Shown here: piece by piece, positions 12,771 to 13,390 of the stretch
Numbering within the stretch: position 1 is the first letter of the stretch
Layout: each line of letters begins with the position of its first letter
NCBI GenBank assembly: GCA_903868295.1
Contig: CAIPUQ010000325.1
Location: 1-13,390 of the forward strand
DNA length: 13,390 nt
Direction of reading: 5' to 3'
Source of the DNA: an uncultured Roseiflexaceae bacterium
Lineage (GTDB): Bacteria > Chloroflexota > Chloroflexia > Chloroflexales > Roseiflexaceae
Position numbers and translations under genes: made by a program
Notes under the pieces: generated by a model
Database searches by the model: none
The model's input: the letters and a program-made list of their open reading frames with translations, nothing else
What the model was told of the DNA's origin: nothing

Positions 12771-13390
12771 GACGCTGCTCACTTTGCCGCAAGAGCCCTA
12801 TTTTGTGGAGCAACGCGCGCGTTGCCACAGTGTCATGGTATGCCCGCAGTGCGTGTTCTATCAGCCTGAGTTCCGTGTCACGCAGTACCGCCGTCTCAGC
12901 ACCTTCCTCATTCAGCGCATAGCCCGCCTGGCGGAGGTTTTTGATGAGACGATCGCGCTCCGCCACAGGTATGACATAGGTTGTTTCGTTCAATCGACGT
13001 CCGTCACGTACACCGACGCGCCGATCATGGATGAGATCGTCCAATGCCGAAGCCGTCTGCGTTTTCAGCAGACATCCCTGTGAGATAGTCACAACCGCCA
13101 CCGAACCTGCCCACAGTGCCAATTGTAGCCGTACCGCACGCTCAGTTGGCACACCGGTGAGTCTTCCAATGACGTCGATGATAGCGTCGATCGACATGCC
13201 ACCAGCGACGGCACGTTGGATCTGTGCAGGACTCATGCTCCATGTCACTGCGTCTTGGCGCTCAGCGAGCCATTCGAGCTGGTACCGTGCCCAGAGGTGT
13301 CGCGTATCTCTCAGTACAAACGAAAAATCTGATTCAAAACTGACAGATTCAAGCTCTTTTGCTTCTTCAATATGCGTCAAACCGGATATC
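12763..13390 (-). CDS. Helicase-associated XPB/Ssl2 N-terminal-like domain protein (5' end outside window)
   Basis: The minus-strand frame enters from the right edge without a stop, so the start is not visible; a TTG at 13380 is not convincing as a true start. About 208 codons are present. The visible part resembles the Helicase_C_3 / XPB-Ssl2 N-terminal-like domain (Pfam PF13625, from memory): an opening FESDFSFVL strand, a central AQIQRAVAGGMSIDAIIDVI helix pair, LTGVPTERAVRLQLALWAG, an SVAVVTISQGCLLKT strand pair, and a closing YVIPVAERDRLIKNLRQAGY. In other bacteria such domains sit at the end of larger proteins, some with helicase or DNA-binding parts. It overlaps recO by eight bases, consistent with a DNA-related operon. 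The rest of the protein lies outside. Confidence 0.75.
   Translation of the reverse strand, partial: ISGLTHIEEAKELESVSFESDFSFVLRDTRHLWARYQLEWLAERQDAVTWSMSPAQIQRAVAGGMSIDAIIDVIGRLTGVPTERAVRLQLALWAGSVAVVTISQGCLLKTQTASALDDLIHDRRVGVRDGRRLNETTYVIPVAERDRLIKNLRQAGYALNEEGAETAVLRDTELRLIEHALRAYHDTVATRALLHKIGLLRQSEQRHG

Noticed and set aside
1..13390. CRISPR arrays, insertion sequences or prophage genes.
   Set aside because: No spaced direct repeats, terminal inverted repeats, transposase or phage protein signatures were seen.

Overview
This window looks like chromosomal DNA of a GC-rich bacterium, most likely a member of the Chloroflexota (class Chloroflexia). That assignment is an inference. It rests on the conserved ffh-rpsP-khpA-rimM gene order, on surface proteins with Thr/Pro-rich linkers ahead of a C-terminal 'GGG..GRY.LPLY.G' domain of a kind I associate with this phylum, and on the GC-rich codon style. 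There is no sign of phage, transposon, CRISPR or plasmid functions.

Layout, left to right. (1) Positions 1-1497, minus strand: the first 499 residues of a long protein that runs off the left edge. It aligns by eye with YprA-type DEAD/DEAH helicases, but the ATPase motifs are eroded. (2) 1567-1777, plus strand: tRNA-Glu(CTC), tRNA-Asp(GTC) and a terminator. (3) 1778-2225: a 450-base gene-free stretch. It holds a GC-rich RNA-like element with two competing hairpins, the second followed by a T run, and then a near-consensus promoter (TTGACA-17-TACAAT). (4) 2226-4758, plus strand: ffh, rpsP, khpA and rimM, a protein-targeting and ribosome-maturation operon. (5) 4761-5741, minus strand: a GT2 glycosyltransferase that converges on rimM. 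(6) 5823-6578, plus strand: a lipoprotein with a DsbA-like thioredoxin domain. An in-frame TGA stands exactly where the first cysteine of the CxxC active site should be. (7) 6656-10363, plus strand: a chain of three overlapping genes (Thr/Pro-rich secreted protein, CoA-type Nudix hydrolase, penicillin-acylase-family Ntn hydrolase), closed by a strong bidirectional terminator. (8) 13390-10423, minus strand: an XPB-N-terminal-like protein (5' end outside the window), recO, a PH-SHOCT membrane protein and a purine nucleoside phosphorylase, apparently one direction of transcription ending at the same terminator.

The main discovery is in (6). The TGA at 6120-6122 is followed at once by a long hairpin (stem 6125-6164, apical loop 6140-6144) that fits the bacterial SECIS pattern. 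The reading frame continues through the rest of a complete thioredoxin fold, including the cis-proline loop. The simplest reading is one exported selenocysteine lipoprotein (U-G-S-C active site), which a standard gene caller would split into a short lipoprotein and a headless thioredoxin fragment.

Second in interest are the apparent pseudo-helicase at the left edge and the two-state hairpin element upstream of ffh.
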